Of a DNA stretch of 64,000 nucleotides, positions 18,884 to 26,875 are shown one piece after another. Within the stretch, counting starts at the first letter, position 1. Every line of letters starts with the position of its first letter. Source of the stretch: an uncultured Lachnospiraceae bacterium. GTDB lineage: Bacteria; Bacillota; Clostridia; Lachnospirales; Lachnospiraceae. The notes beneath the pieces are model-generated. The model did not search any database. It was not told where the DNA came from and saw nothing but the letters and a program-made list of their open reading frames with translations. Location of the stretch: NCBI GenBank assembly GCA_934339365.1, contig CAKRHW010000001.1, positions 412,132-476,131 on the forward strand, in the 5' to 3' direction. Made by a program: the position numbers and the translations under genes.

Positions 18884-19899
18884 TAAATAACCACCGACAT
18901 AACTCCCATATTGGCACCTACTGCACCCCCAAGAATTAATGTTTTGCTTCCTTTCTTCATAATTTCCTGTCTTCTAGCTTCACATGCCATAATTGGAATA
19001 TTCGCTGCACCAACATTTCCAATTTTTTCTACGATTTCTGGCATAACCTTTTTGTCTACTCCCATAATTTCCCGAATATTCTTTGTAATCCACTTTGCTA
19101 CCTGACTCACCAGTACACAATCAACATCCTCCTTCTGCCAGTTGCTTCTTCCCATTACAATTGGAATATATTTCCTTGATACATTCTGATGTGTATCAAT
19201 CAAAGCTTTGGTTGTTCCCGGAATATATAAATAGCTTGCATCCTTTGGATACACAACACCTCCGCCCCAGATTACATTATTGTTCCATAATGCTGGTACT
19301 GTATGAAACAGTGAAGTGACAAACCCTCTGTCTTCATCTTTTTCCCCTGCTTTGCTTACAACAAAAGCTCCGCCGCCATCTCCTACACTGAGCGCAGCTG
19401 GTGCTCTATGTAACAATTCCTCTTTATTGTCATAATCAAACTTAGTCCAACGTGACAAGGCCTCACCTGCCACCACTAGTACATGATTTGCCTTTCCCGT
19501 TTTAATAAGAGAATCTGCAACATCAAGCCCACTAATAAATGCATTACATGCATTTTTAATATCAAAAGAATATGCATTTCTAATATCTAGTTTATCCATT
19601 ACCACATTAACTGTAGCCGGTTCTGCAAAATCCTGTGTAATAGAGCAAAACAAAACTGCATCGATCTCCGAGGAAGCAATTCCTGCATCTTTTAATGCTT
19701 CCTTTCCAGCTTTTGCAGCAAGATCTGAACTATATTCACCTTCTGCTACATAATGTCTGCTTTCACAACCTGTCAGCATTCTCACTAATCCCTTTTTCAC
19801 TCCAAACTTATCATATCCGGCCCTTTCTTCAATTTCTATACTTGAAAAAATCTGTTCTGGCAGATACATTCCTATTCCACTAATTACGCTTTTAACCAT
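18883..19899 (-). CDS. ketoacyl-ACP synthase III-like enzyme lacking the catalytic His
   Basis: The 338-residue protein has the thiolase fold signature of FabH/KAS III enzymes, with nucleophile Cys118 in IKNACNAF and Asn295 in KIGNVGAAN. At the HQANxR position it reads SQVAKW, so the second triad residue is Ser265 instead of His. This argues against standard decarboxylative condensation and fits acyl transfer or an altered Claisen reaction, as in KAS III-like acyltransferases of other pathways. I chose the ATG at 19899 because GAAAGGA lies six bases upstream. The ATG at 19905 directly abuts the ribosome binding site. Confidence 0.85.
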   Translation of the reverse strand: MVKSVISGIGMYLPEQIFSSIEIEERAGYDKFGVKKGLVRMLTGCESRHYVAEGEYSSDLAAKAGKEALKDAGIASSEIDAVLFCSITQDFAEPATVNVVMDKLDIRNAYSFDIKNACNAFISGLDVADSLIKTGKANHVLVVAGEALSRWTKFDYDNKEELLHRAPAALSVGDGGGAFVVSKAGEKDEDRGFVTSLFHTVPALWNNNVIWGGGVVYPKDASYLYIPGTTKALIDTHQNVSRKYIPIVMGRSNWQKEDVDCVLVSQVAKWITKNIREIMGVDKKVMPEIVEKIGNVGAANIPIMACEARRQEIMKKGSKTLILGGAVGANMGVMSVVI

Positions 19900-20626
19900 T
19901 TTCATTCCTTTCAGTACAAACGATTCTCGTTTTCTTTAATTCTTTATTTATAAAATCAATCAATTCTTCCTTTCTATCCTGTATATAAAAATGCGTACCC
20001 TTTACAATCTTTATCGATGGTTCAGTTTCAAAATAATCTTTCCAGTCTTCTAACTCCGAAACTGCCACTTCCGCATCTTTATCTCCGCAGATAATGCTTC
20101 CTTTCAGTGGTCTGTTTTCCATATCTGCTTCATGAGGCTTATAGCTTTGCAACACTCTTAAATCCGCCGCACATATCTCCATAAAAAATTTTGCAATATC
20201 TGGATTTTTTAATATTACATCCGGAACCCCTCCAAGTTTTTTTAAGAATTCCATTCCGCTTCTCTCACATAATTTATAATGTCCAGGAGTAACTCGGCAA
20301 GGGGGTTTCTGACCAGACAAAAATAAATGCGCAGGATAAAGATTATATTTTTTTTGAAGTTTACAAGCTGATTCATAAGCTACAAATGCTCCCATACTAT
20401 GACCAAAAAATACAAAATCTTTATTTAAAACGCCAAGTGCAACTACCTTCTCACATGTATCATCAATACATTCTTCAAAGCTTTCATAACATGACGTAGA
20501 AGCATTTCTTCCTCTTCCAGGATATTCAAAAAGTATTACATCTGAAATATTCTCCATCCTCTCCCTTTTAAAAAAGGAATAGTATCCAGCAATCCCTCCT
20601 GCATGCGAAAAACAAATCATTTTCAT
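19892..20626 (-). CDS. type II thioesterase (GrsT-like), Ser nucleophile
   Basis: The 244-residue alpha/beta-hydrolase begins with CFSHAGG and has the nucleophile elbow GHSMG (Ser77) followed by YPGRGR-type family motifs. A plausible acid is in GDKDAEV and the His is in GTHFYI near residue 225. These enzymes typically remove wrong or stalled acyl groups from carrier proteins, or release products. It is one of two homologous thioesterases lying next to each other. Confidence 0.9.
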   Translation of the reverse strand: MKMICFSHAGGIAGYYSFFKRERMENISDVILFEYPGRGRNASTSCYESFEECIDDTCEKVVALGVLNKDFVFFGHSMGAFVAYESACKLQKKYNLYPAHLFLSGQKPPCRVTPGHYKLCERSGMEFLKKLGGVPDVILKNPDIAKFFMEICAADLRVLQSYKPHEADMENRPLKGSIICGDKDAEVAVSELEDWKDYFETEPSIKIVKGTHFYIQDRKEELIDFINKELKKTRIVCTERNENG

Positions 20627-20649
20627 TTATTATCTCCTCTATCACTAAA

Positions 20650-21519
20650 CTATCTAGTTGTTTCAAATTCTTCCACATTTTTATTAATAATTGGGATACA
20701 GTTCTGATACCCATCAATTAAAATAAGGTGACCTCCGTCAATTACCTGTAAATCAAATCGTTTTTCCGCCATTCTTTTCCATCCTTTTACTGCATCAAGA
20801 GTTGTCATGGTATCTCTGTCACCAGCAAAAACCGTAACATCTGACTTCAACTTAAAATAGTTTTGAGGAGTATTTTGATATTCCTGAACAATTTTTTGAT
20901 CAATATCTAAAAGTTTCATTGTTTGATTTGCAAACTCCAAAGCTTTTTTTCTGTCAAAATAAATTTCTTTGTTTTCTTCATATTCATCAAAGATTTCATT
21001 TGGATTTATTTCTATTATCTTGCCTAAATTCTCATATCTCTCATAACAAAGTTCTGTATATTTTTCTACAAAGCTTTGAAGTTCCTGTACGTTTCTAAAC
21101 AGACTTGGATGAAAATATCTTTTTAACGTCTCCTGTAATTCATTTTTTCTATTTCTCTCTGAAAAAATTGATGTCTTATAAGTATTTCCATCCGGGGGAT
21201 CACTTGCACAGAAATAAACCCTAAAAGGTAGTTTGATTCCAGATTCGAGAATTCTCCGATATAATTCATAACCAGCAACTGCTCCAAAGCAATACCCTAA
21301 AAGCATATATTCATCTTCTGAGGACAGCTGCGATTTCAGATTACGAAACAAATCATCAGCCACATCTGACATATGTTCCATGGAATCTTCCTTTCTGCGA
21401 AGTCCTCTTCCAGGCACTTCCAACAAACAAAGCTTTATATTTTTATTTAACAGTTTCATCCATGGAAGATATGCCGTCGCAGAAGCTGCACCACCAGGTA
21501 TACAAAACAATTTAACCAT
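20650..21519 (-). CDS. thioesterase-family hydrolase with Cys nucleophile
   Basis: This 289-residue protein is related to its neighbour and shares the FCIPGG start, VPGRGLR and the C-terminal GGHLIL histidine (His264). Its nucleophile elbow reads GYCFG, so Cys77 replaces the usual Ser. A likely acid is the Asp in AGDRDTM. Cysteine thioesterases are uncommon and in some pathways favour acyl transfer to amines or ring closure over hydrolysis, so this one may be the product-releasing enzyme. That role is inference. Confidence 0.83.
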   Translation of the reverse strand: MVKLFCIPGGAASATAYLPWMKLLNKNIKLCLLEVPGRGLRRKEDSMEHMSDVADDLFRNLKSQLSSEDEYMLLGYCFGAVAGYELYRRILESGIKLPFRVYFCASDPPDGNTYKTSIFSERNRKNELQETLKRYFHPSLFRNVQELQSFVEKYTELCYERYENLGKIIEINPNEIFDEYEENKEIYFDRKKALEFANQTMKLLDIDQKIVQEYQNTPQNYFKLKSDVTVFAGDRDTMTTLDAVKGWKRMAEKRFDLQVIDGGHLILIDGYQNCIPIINKNVEEFETTR

Positions 21520-21543
21520 TTTTTCCCTTTCCTTTTCCTGTAT

Positions 21544-22326
21544 TTATAAGTAACTTGCACTAGACATACCTCCGTCTACGGCAAGGCATTGTCCTGTAAT
21601 ATAAGAAGCTAAATCACTCGATAAAAAAAGAATTGGTCCTGCAATCTCCTCTAAATTCCCAACTCTTGACGCTGGAACCTGTCTGCAAAAAGTTGCAATT
21701 ACAAATTTATCCGAAAACAATTTCTCCGTCATTTCGCTTTTAAACAATCCTGGACAGATTGCATTTACTGTGATTCCACTCCCTGCGTAAGTTGATGACA
21801 TTCCTCGTGTCAATCCACACACACCCGCTTTTGATGCATTATATGCATGGCGTGCCACTGTCTTAGATGTAACAAAGGCATTTACAGACGCAACATTAAC
21901 AATTCGCCCATACTTTCTCTCTGCCATTTTCTTTACAACAGCACCAGACATATAAGCCGTTCCGTTTAGATTAATATTAATCTGTTTCTCCCATTCATTT
22001 TTTTCTTCTGTTATATCTCCAACAGCAAATACTCCTGTCACTCCCGCTGCATTCACTAAAACATCAATTGGGCCCATCTTTTTTTCTGCACTTGTAACCA
22101 CATTTCTCACATCTTCTTTGTTTGAAACATCACAAGCTTCAATAAAACATTTACCACCAAATTTTTTCATTATATCTGCTGTTTCACTAAGTTTTTCTAA
22201 TCTTCTCCCTACTATAAATACCTTAGCACCAGCTTTTGCAAACTCAATTGCAGTGCTTCTTCCGATTCCGCTTCCAGCTCCCGTAATTAAGACATTTTTC
22301 CCTGTAAAATCAAATTCATTTTGCAT
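21544..22326 (-). CDS. short-chain dehydrogenase/reductase (FabG-like)
   Basis: The 260-residue protein shows a Rossmann TGAGSGIG motif, NAAGVTG, and catalytic Ser-Tyr-Lys with YNASK, all standard for classical SDRs. The conserved C-terminal SSYITGQ region is present. It would reduce or oxidise a keto/hydroxyl group using NAD(P)H. It could act on a carrier-bound beta-keto intermediate or, by analogy with EntA, on a dihydro-aryl acid, but nothing in the sequence decides. The ATG at 22326 follows AGGTG by eight bases and lies shortly after the GNAT stop. Confidence 0.88.
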   Translation of the reverse strand: MQNEFDFTGKNVLITGAGSGIGRSTAIEFAKAGAKVFIVGRRLEKLSETADIMKKFGGKCFIEACDVSNKEDVRNVVTSAEKKMGPIDVLVNAAGVTGVFAVGDITEEKNEWEKQININLNGTAYMSGAVVKKMAERKYGRIVNVASVNAFVTSKTVARHAYNASKAGVCGLTRGMSSTYAGSGITVNAICPGLFKSEMTEKLFSDKFVIATFCRQVPASRVGNLEEIAGPILFLSSDLASYITGQCLAVDGGMSSASYL

Positions 22327-22331
22327 ATTTA

Positions 22332-22823
22332 TCACACCTGCCTACATATCTTTTTCATCATAAGATTTTCTGTTATATGTTTTCTATACAGTCCCTGAAA
22401 ACCAGTAATAAATTTGTACCCTCTATTCTCGTACATATTAATTGCTTTTTCATTTTCCGCATTTACCAAAAGAAAAATTTTTGTCTGAATCATCTTTTTA
22501 TCTCCATTATTCAGAATTTCATTCTCAAAAAAATTCATTACCTGATTTCCATATCCAAGTCCCTGCATTTCTTCTCTAACTGCAATCACATGAAGATATG
22601 GAAAGGAATGAAAAGCTCCTTTTCTTTTAAACCATAAAACTGCCACTGCTTCCACCTGTTTTTCATCCAGATACGCAATATAAAGACTGTCTTCTTTCAT
22701 CCCGTTATTTAATTCTTTTATCAAAAATTCATGTGTTGGATAATAATCCTTTCCAATTCTGGTTTCCATTAAAAGTTTCGCAAATTCTTCTACTTCGCTT
22801 GCCTTTAACTGATGTATTAACAT
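22332..22823 (-). CDS. GNAT-family N-acyltransferase, first gene of the biosynthetic operon
   Basis: The 163-residue protein has the acetyl-CoA binding motif in REEMQGLGYGNQVM (Q/RxxGxG/A type) and a C-terminal NENAEKAINMYENRGYKF stretch typical of Gcn5-related acetyltransferases. It is the promoter-proximal gene of the operon and follows a GGAG site. It may acylate an amine in the pathway, provide self-protection, or be regulatory. The substrate is unknown. Confidence 0.85.
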   Translation of the reverse strand: MLIHQLKASEVEEFAKLLMETRIGKDYYPTHEFLIKELNNGMKEDSLYIAYLDEKQVEAVAVLWFKRKGAFHSFPYLHVIAVREEMQGLGYGNQVMNFFENEILNNGDKKMIQTKIFLLVNAENEKAINMYENRGYKFITGFQGLYRKHITENLMMKKICRQV

Positions 22824-22861
22824 AAACTAATCTCCTAATTTTTATATTTTTATTTTTCGAT

Positions 22862-22879
22862 AGTTAGTTTTAGCTAACT
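22862..22879. promoter_or_regulatory. operator-like dyad, copy 2
   Basis: AGTTAG and CTAACT form an 18-base dyad with six bases between the arms. The same AGTTAG-N6-CTAACT arrangement is found at 22905-22922, with the centres 43 bases apart, close to four helical turns. It lies about 50 bases downstream of the predicted transcription start and 39 bases upstream of the first codon, in the right place to repress the operon. Confidence 0.55.
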
Positions 22880-22895
22880 CAATTTTAAAAAATAT

Positions 22896-22922
22896 GGCTG
22901 CTAAAGTTAGCAGCCTCTAACT
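22896..22922. promoter_or_regulatory. operator-like dyad copy 1 overlapping a perfect stem-loop
   Basis: Two structures overlap. AGTTAG-N6-CTAACT spans 22905-22922 and matches the second dyad. A perfect inverted repeat GGCTGCTAA / TTAGCAGCC spans 22896-22915 and, read on the minus strand, is followed after two bases by a run of T. It could therefore be a protein operator just after the start site, or an RNA attenuator with two mutually exclusive folds. The half-sites contain GTTAG/CTAAC as in DtxR-type boxes, but the spacing differs from the classical DtxR site. Confidence 0.5.
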
Positions 22923-22930
22923 AGAACAAT

Positions 22931-22959
22931 ATATTACTCTTTTAAATTCAGTCTGTCAA
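22931..22959 (-). promoter_or_regulatory. promoter of the 20-gene biosynthetic operon
   Basis: On the minus strand a perfect TTGACA (22954-22959) is followed after 17 bases by TAATAT (22931-22936). Transcription should begin near 22924, about 100 bases before the GNAT start, with both operator-like dyads immediately downstream. All following genes down to 1228 overlap or are separated by at most about 80 bases, so this is probably the main promoter. The remainder of the gene-free stretch 22824-23168 is AT-rich and shows no further gene. Confidence 0.72.
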
Positions 22960-23168
22960 GAATATGGTTTCTCTTTTATCTGTAACTATCTAAATATTTT
23001 CTACTCTTTTCCATTTTTTCTGTTTTACTTCTATGCATTATGAGTGTTATTTGATACTTTTCCAATATTATTATAAATAAAATTTATGTAATTTTTAAAA
23101 TTACTATATCTTTCTCTTACAATTTCTAGGAAATTTAATTATTTTCTGAAACAATATAATTTTTCTGA

Positions 23169-24500
23169 TTACTTCTCCTTAGCCTCTCTTTTTATTTTTT
23201 CCATATGTTCTGTAATCTGTTCTTCATACCCCAGCCGGGTAGGTTCATAAAATACAGTGCCAACTAAATTATCCGGAAGATATTGTTGCATTACATAATG
23301 ATTCGGATAATCATGTGCATACAGATAGCCTGCTCCATGTCCTAATTTTCCGGCACCTTTGTAATGTGCATCCTGTAAATGTGCAGGCACCCCGGAAAAT
23401 GGCTCATTCTTCACAAGATCGAGTGCTTTATCGATGGAAAGATACGAAGCATTGCTCTTTGGTGATGTTGCAACATAATTGACCGCTTCTGCAAGAATAA
23501 TTCTTGCTTCCGGCATTCCCACCTGATGTACTGCCTGTGCCGCACTTGTCGCAACCACTAATGCATTCGGATTGGCAAGTCCTACATCTTCTGCTGCCGA
23601 AATCATAATTCTTCTGGCTATAAAATCTACATTTTCTCCTGCATACAGCATTCTTGCCAGATAATAAACAGCAGCATCGGGATCAGATCCTCTTAAACTT
23701 TTAATAAATGCCGAAATCGTATCATAATGATTATCCCCATTTTTATCGTAGCGTACTGCACGTTTTTGGATACATTCCGATGCAACATCTAAAGTAATAT
23801 GAATCTTTCCTGTTGTATCTTTGGTTGTGGTAAGAACACCTAACTCTATCGCATTTAATGCTGCCCTGGCATCTCCGCCTGAAACATCTGCAAGAAATTC
23901 TAAAGCATCCTCATCTATGATTGCACCATATCCTCCGAGACCTTTTTTCTCATCCGTAATAGCACGCAAAATCAGTTTTTTTATATCCTCTTTTTCTAGT
24001 GGCTTTAATTCAAAAATAATTGATCTTGAAATCAAAGCACCATTTACTTCAAAATAGGGATTTTCTGTCGTTGCACCAATCAAAATCAGAGTCCCGTCTT
24101 CTACATATGGTAACAGGTAATCCTGCTGTCCCTTATTAAACCGATGGATCTCATCAATAAATAAAATGGTTTTCTTTCCGTACATCCCCATATATTCTTT
24201 GGCTTTTGCAACAACTTCTTCCATATCTTTTTTTCCTGCAACTGTTGCATTAATCTGCGTAAATTCTGCACTTGTCGTATGTGCAATAACCTTTGCAAGC
24301 GTTGTTTTTCCAGTTCCCGGTGGTCCATAAAAAATAATCGAACTTAGTTTATCTGCTTTGATTGCACGATAAAGTAATTTATCCGGACCTATAATATGCT
24401 GTTGCCCTACTACCTCATCTAATGTCTCAGGTCTGAGCCTCGAAGCAAGTGGTGATTCTTTTTTCATAGTGTTAGTTCTCATATAATCAAATAAATCCAT
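23169..24500 (-). CDS. rarA: replication-associated recombination protein A (RarA/MgsA) AAA+ ATPase
   Basis: The 443-residue protein starts with SPLASRLRPETLDEVVGQQHI, has Walker A GPPGTGKTT, Walker B FIDEIHRF and the ARARMLYAGE-type C-terminal lid and tetramerisation region. This is the conserved RarA/MgsA/WRNIP1 family that acts at stalled replication forks. The length is normal. The ATG at 24500 follows GAAAGGA. It shares orientation with the phosphopantetheinyl transferase upstream (70-base gap) but has no functional link to the biosynthetic operon. Confidence 0.95.
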   Translation of the reverse strand: MDLFDYMRTNTMKKESPLASRLRPETLDEVVGQQHIIGPDKLLYRAIKADKLSSIIFYGPPGTGKTTLAKVIAHTTSAEFTQINATVAGKKDMEEVVAKAKEYMGMYGKKTILFIDEIHRFNKGQQDYLLPYVEDGTLILIGATTENPYFEVNGALISRSIIFELKPLEKEDIKKLILRAITDEKKGLGGYGAIIDEDALEFLADVSGGDARAALNAIELGVLTTTKDTTGKIHITLDVASECIQKRAVRYDKNGDNHYDTISAFIKSLRGSDPDAAVYYLARMLYAGENVDFIARRIMISAAEDVGLANPNALVVATSAAQAVHQVGMPEARIILAEAVNYVATSPKSNASYLSIDKALDLVKNEPFSGVPAHLQDAHYKGAGKLGHGAGYLYAHDYPNHYVMQQYLPDNLVGTVFYEPTRLGYEEQITEHMEKIKREAKEK

Positions 24501-24570
24501 CTGTTCTTTCCTTTCTTACATCTATATTACTTACACAGATTATTCCGTACTTTGTGCTCTCACTGTAATC

Positions 24571-25110
24571 CTATATTTCAAAAGTAATTTTCTCAATTTT
24601 TGCATTTCTTACCGGACAATTTTCTAAACAAATACTACAGTATAAATCTTCTGTCTCCCAGGACTGTACATATTGTTTTTGTGGAAATGAAAAGGTATCT
24701 AATTCCTGCAACTGTGCATATAGTCCTCTTCCTGACGCCTTCACACAAGCTTCTTTTCTTGTCCAGATCTGACCGGTAGAAGCAAATCCTACTTCTTCCA
24801 TTTCCCGTTCTCTCTCGCTAAAAAAGCGTTCTTTGATTCCTTCTTTGATTGTTCTGTCCTTTCTTTCAATATCTATTCCGACGGGAATTCCCTCATCGTT
24901 CCAGATGATTGCAAGATATCCCTCCGTATCAGACAGATTAAATTGTATCTGTGGCAGATTTTTAAAATATGGTTTTCCATTCTCCGTCTCTTCTATCATA
25001 GAAAATTCTCCGGCATATTCTGGTTTTTTCTGGCATAAAATAATTTGAATGATTTCTCGTCCGCGTAATACCTGATCCGTCTTCTTTTTTATAATATAAA
25101 CATAGAACAA
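24571..25110 (-). CDS. second 4'-phosphopantetheinyl transferase, Sfp-superfamily
   Basis: The 179-residue protein shows the same family marks as the operon enzyme: GIDIERKDR near residue 95, SERERE and IWTRKEACVKASGRG near residue 128. It is shorter than typical Sfp enzymes and may be the housekeeping or fatty-acid-associated activator, while the 1228-1869 enzyme serves the biosynthetic operon. It sits just outside the operon, divergent from citrate synthase. Confidence 0.9.
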   Translation of the reverse strand: MFYVYIIKKKTDQVLRGREIIQIILCQKKPEYAGEFSMIEETENGKPYFKNLPQIQFNLSDTEGYLAIIWNDEGIPVGIDIERKDRTIKEGIKERFFSEREREMEEVGFASTGQIWTRKEACVKASGRGLYAQLQELDTFSFPQKQYVQSWETEDLYCSICLENCPVRNAKIEKITFEI

Positions 25111-25229
25111 TGTTATCTCCTCTTTTCACTTTCAACTTATTTTCTAGTATTTTTCGTTCTAGTCATTTTATGAATATTATTCAGTATATCACAAAATGTG
25201 AATTTTTTCTTAACCTTTTTTCGTCCATA

Positions 25230-25258
25230 TTGTTTAAAGTCCGAAAATATGATAAAAT
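25230..25258 (+). promoter_or_regulatory. probable promoter of citrate synthase
   Basis: TTGTTT (25230-25235) and TAAAAT (25253-25258) are separated by 17 bases. The predicted transcript would carry a leader of about 125 bases before the ATG at 25392. Confidence 0.5.
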
Positions 25259-25319
25259 AATAAAGATTAGTTAAAAACAAAGAGTGAGTTTTTTCTTTTA
25301 CTCTTAGATTTTTACTTTG

Positions 25320-25346
25320 AAAGACAGGTATATCTCGTCTTTTTTT
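25320..25346 (+). terminator. possible attenuator hairpin in the citrate synthase leader
   Basis: AAAGACAG pairs imperfectly with CTCGTCTTT and is followed by seven T residues, a small intrinsic-terminator shape inside the leader. An upstream AAGAGT/ACTCTT pair (about 25280-25305) could form a first stem. The pairing is short, so regulation by attenuation is only a possibility. Confidence 0.3.
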
Positions 25347-25391
25347 ACTTTGAATTTGCCAAATATCATAATACAAGGAGGTTTTATATAT

Positions 25392-26765
25392 ATGAACAAA
25401 ACAAACGAGAATCCATACTCTAAGATTACACCAGATATTTTAGAGCTTACTAAAATTTGCGAACACAATTCACAGATTGATCCTGCGTTATATACCAAAT
25501 ATGAAGTAAAACGCGGTCTTCGTGATATTAATGGTACTGGAGTTATGGCCGGCCTTACTGAGATTGGTGAAGTCAAGGCCTATGATACAGTGGATGGCAA
25601 ACCTGTCCCATGCGAAGGTAAGTTATACTATCGTGGAATGGATATTGAAGAAATTGTCAGGGGATTTGTCGATGGGAACCGATTCGGATTTGAAGAAGTT
25701 ACTTATCTTCTGCTTATGGGTGAACTTCCAGACCAAAAGCAGTTAGATTCTTTTAATCAGCTGCTTGCCCACTATCGTACTTTACCGACTAATTTTGTTC
25801 GTGATATTATCATGAAAGCTCCAAGCGCTGATATGATGAATACATTAGCAAGATGCGTACTTACTTTATATGCTTACGACGATAAGGCAGATGATACTTC
25901 TGTTCCAAATGTAATGCGCCAGTGCCTGCAGTTAATTTCACTTTTCCCATTATTTTCAGTATACGGTTATCAGGCATACAAGCATTATCATGATGGTGAT
26001 AGTTTAATCATTCATACACCGAATCCTGAATTATCAACCGCTGAGAATATTTTATATCTGCTCCGTCCTGACAGCAAATATACTGAACTAGAAGCTAAGA
26101 TTCTTGATATTGCTTTAGTTCTTCATGCAGAGCATGGTGGTGGTAATAACTCTACTTTTACAACCCATGTAGTATCTTCTTCCGGAACTGATACTTACTC
26201 AACGATTGCAGCCTCTCTTGGTTCTTTAAAAGGACCTAAGCATGGTGGTGCCAATATTAAAGTTGTTAAGATGTTTAATGATATGAAAGAAAACATCAAA
26301 GACTGGACGGATGAAGAAGAAGTTTCACAGTATCTTCGTGATTTGTTAAATAAAAAAGCTTTTGATAAAGCAGGTTTAATTTATGGTATGGGGCATGCCG
26401 TTTATTCTATTTCTGATCCACGTGCCAATATTTTCAAAAGTTATGTAGAAAAGCTTTCCAAGGAAAAAGGACTCGACAAAGAATTTAAACTCTATTCTCT
26501 TGTTGAATCACTTGCTCCAAAAATTATTGGCGAAGAACGTCACATTTACAAAGGTGTGAGTGCCAACGTTGATTTTTACAGTGGATTTGTTTATGGAATG
26601 CTTGGGCTCCCAACAGAATTATTTACTCCTATTTTTGCAATTGCCAGACTTGCCGGATGGAGTGCACACCGCATTGAAGAATTATTAAATGCCGGTAAAA
26701 TCATCCGTCCTGCTTATAAGGGAGTTGCCACTAAGATGGAATACAAAGATATTTCTGACCGATAA
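25392..26765 (+). CDS. gltA: citrate synthase
   Basis: The 457-residue enzyme condenses oxaloacetate and acetyl-CoA to citrate. Catalytic landmarks are HAEHGGGNNSTF (His), GPKHGGAN and MGHAVY with the following DPRAN (catalytic His and Asp/Arg region). I chose the ATG at 25392 because GGAGG lies nine bases upstream, even though the frame is open further. The gene is monocistronic, with its own promoter and a strong terminator. In an anaerobe it probably feeds the oxidative branch to 2-oxoglutarate and glutamate. Confidence 0.95.
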   Translation: MNKTNENPYSKITPDILELTKICEHNSQIDPALYTKYEVKRGLRDINGTGVMAGLTEIGEVKAYDTVDGKPVPCEGKLYYRGMDIEEIVRGFVDGNRFGFEEVTYLLLMGELPDQKQLDSFNQLLAHYRTLPTNFVRDIIMKAPSADMMNTLARCVLTLYAYDDKADDTSVPNVMRQCLQLISLFPLFSVYGYQAYKHYHDGDSLIIHTPNPELSTAENILYLLRPDSKYTELEAKILDIALVLHAEHGGGNNSTFTTHVVSSSGTDTYSTIAASLGSLKGPKHGGANIKVVKMFNDMKENIKDWTDEEEVSQYLRDLLNKKAFDKAGLIYGMGHAVYSISDPRANIFKSYVEKLSKEKGLDKEFKLYSLVESLAPKIIGEERHIYKGVSANVDFYSGFVYGMLGLPTELFTPIFAIARLAGWSAHRIEELLNAGKIIRPAYKGVATKMEYKDISDR

Positions 26766-26823
26766 GATGATTTCTAAAAATTAAGAATATCATTTTTCGT
26801 TCTTGTCTTTCATAATAAAATAC

Positions 26824-26875
26824 AAGCTGTCGCTTTACGAATGAATCAGATTCGTATCTGCGACAGCTTTTTTAA
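26824..26875 (+). terminator. intrinsic terminator of citrate synthase
   Basis: AAGCTGTCGC (26824-26833) pairs with GCGACAGCTT (26860-26869), with an inner ACGAAT/ATTCGT stem, and is followed by TTTTTT. It touches the stop codon of the convergent deacetylase gene and could act on both strands. Confidence 0.88.

Noticed and set aside
10771..22823. Salicylate or 2,3-dihydroxybenzoate synthase within the operon
   Set aside because: No protein shows an isochorismate-synthase or isochorismatase pattern. The SDR alone is not enough to claim DHB synthesis.
22862..22922. Classical DtxR/IdeR box
   Set aside because: The half-sites GTTAG/CTAAC agree, but the six-base gap differs from the one-base gap of the standard site, so only a general operator call is made.
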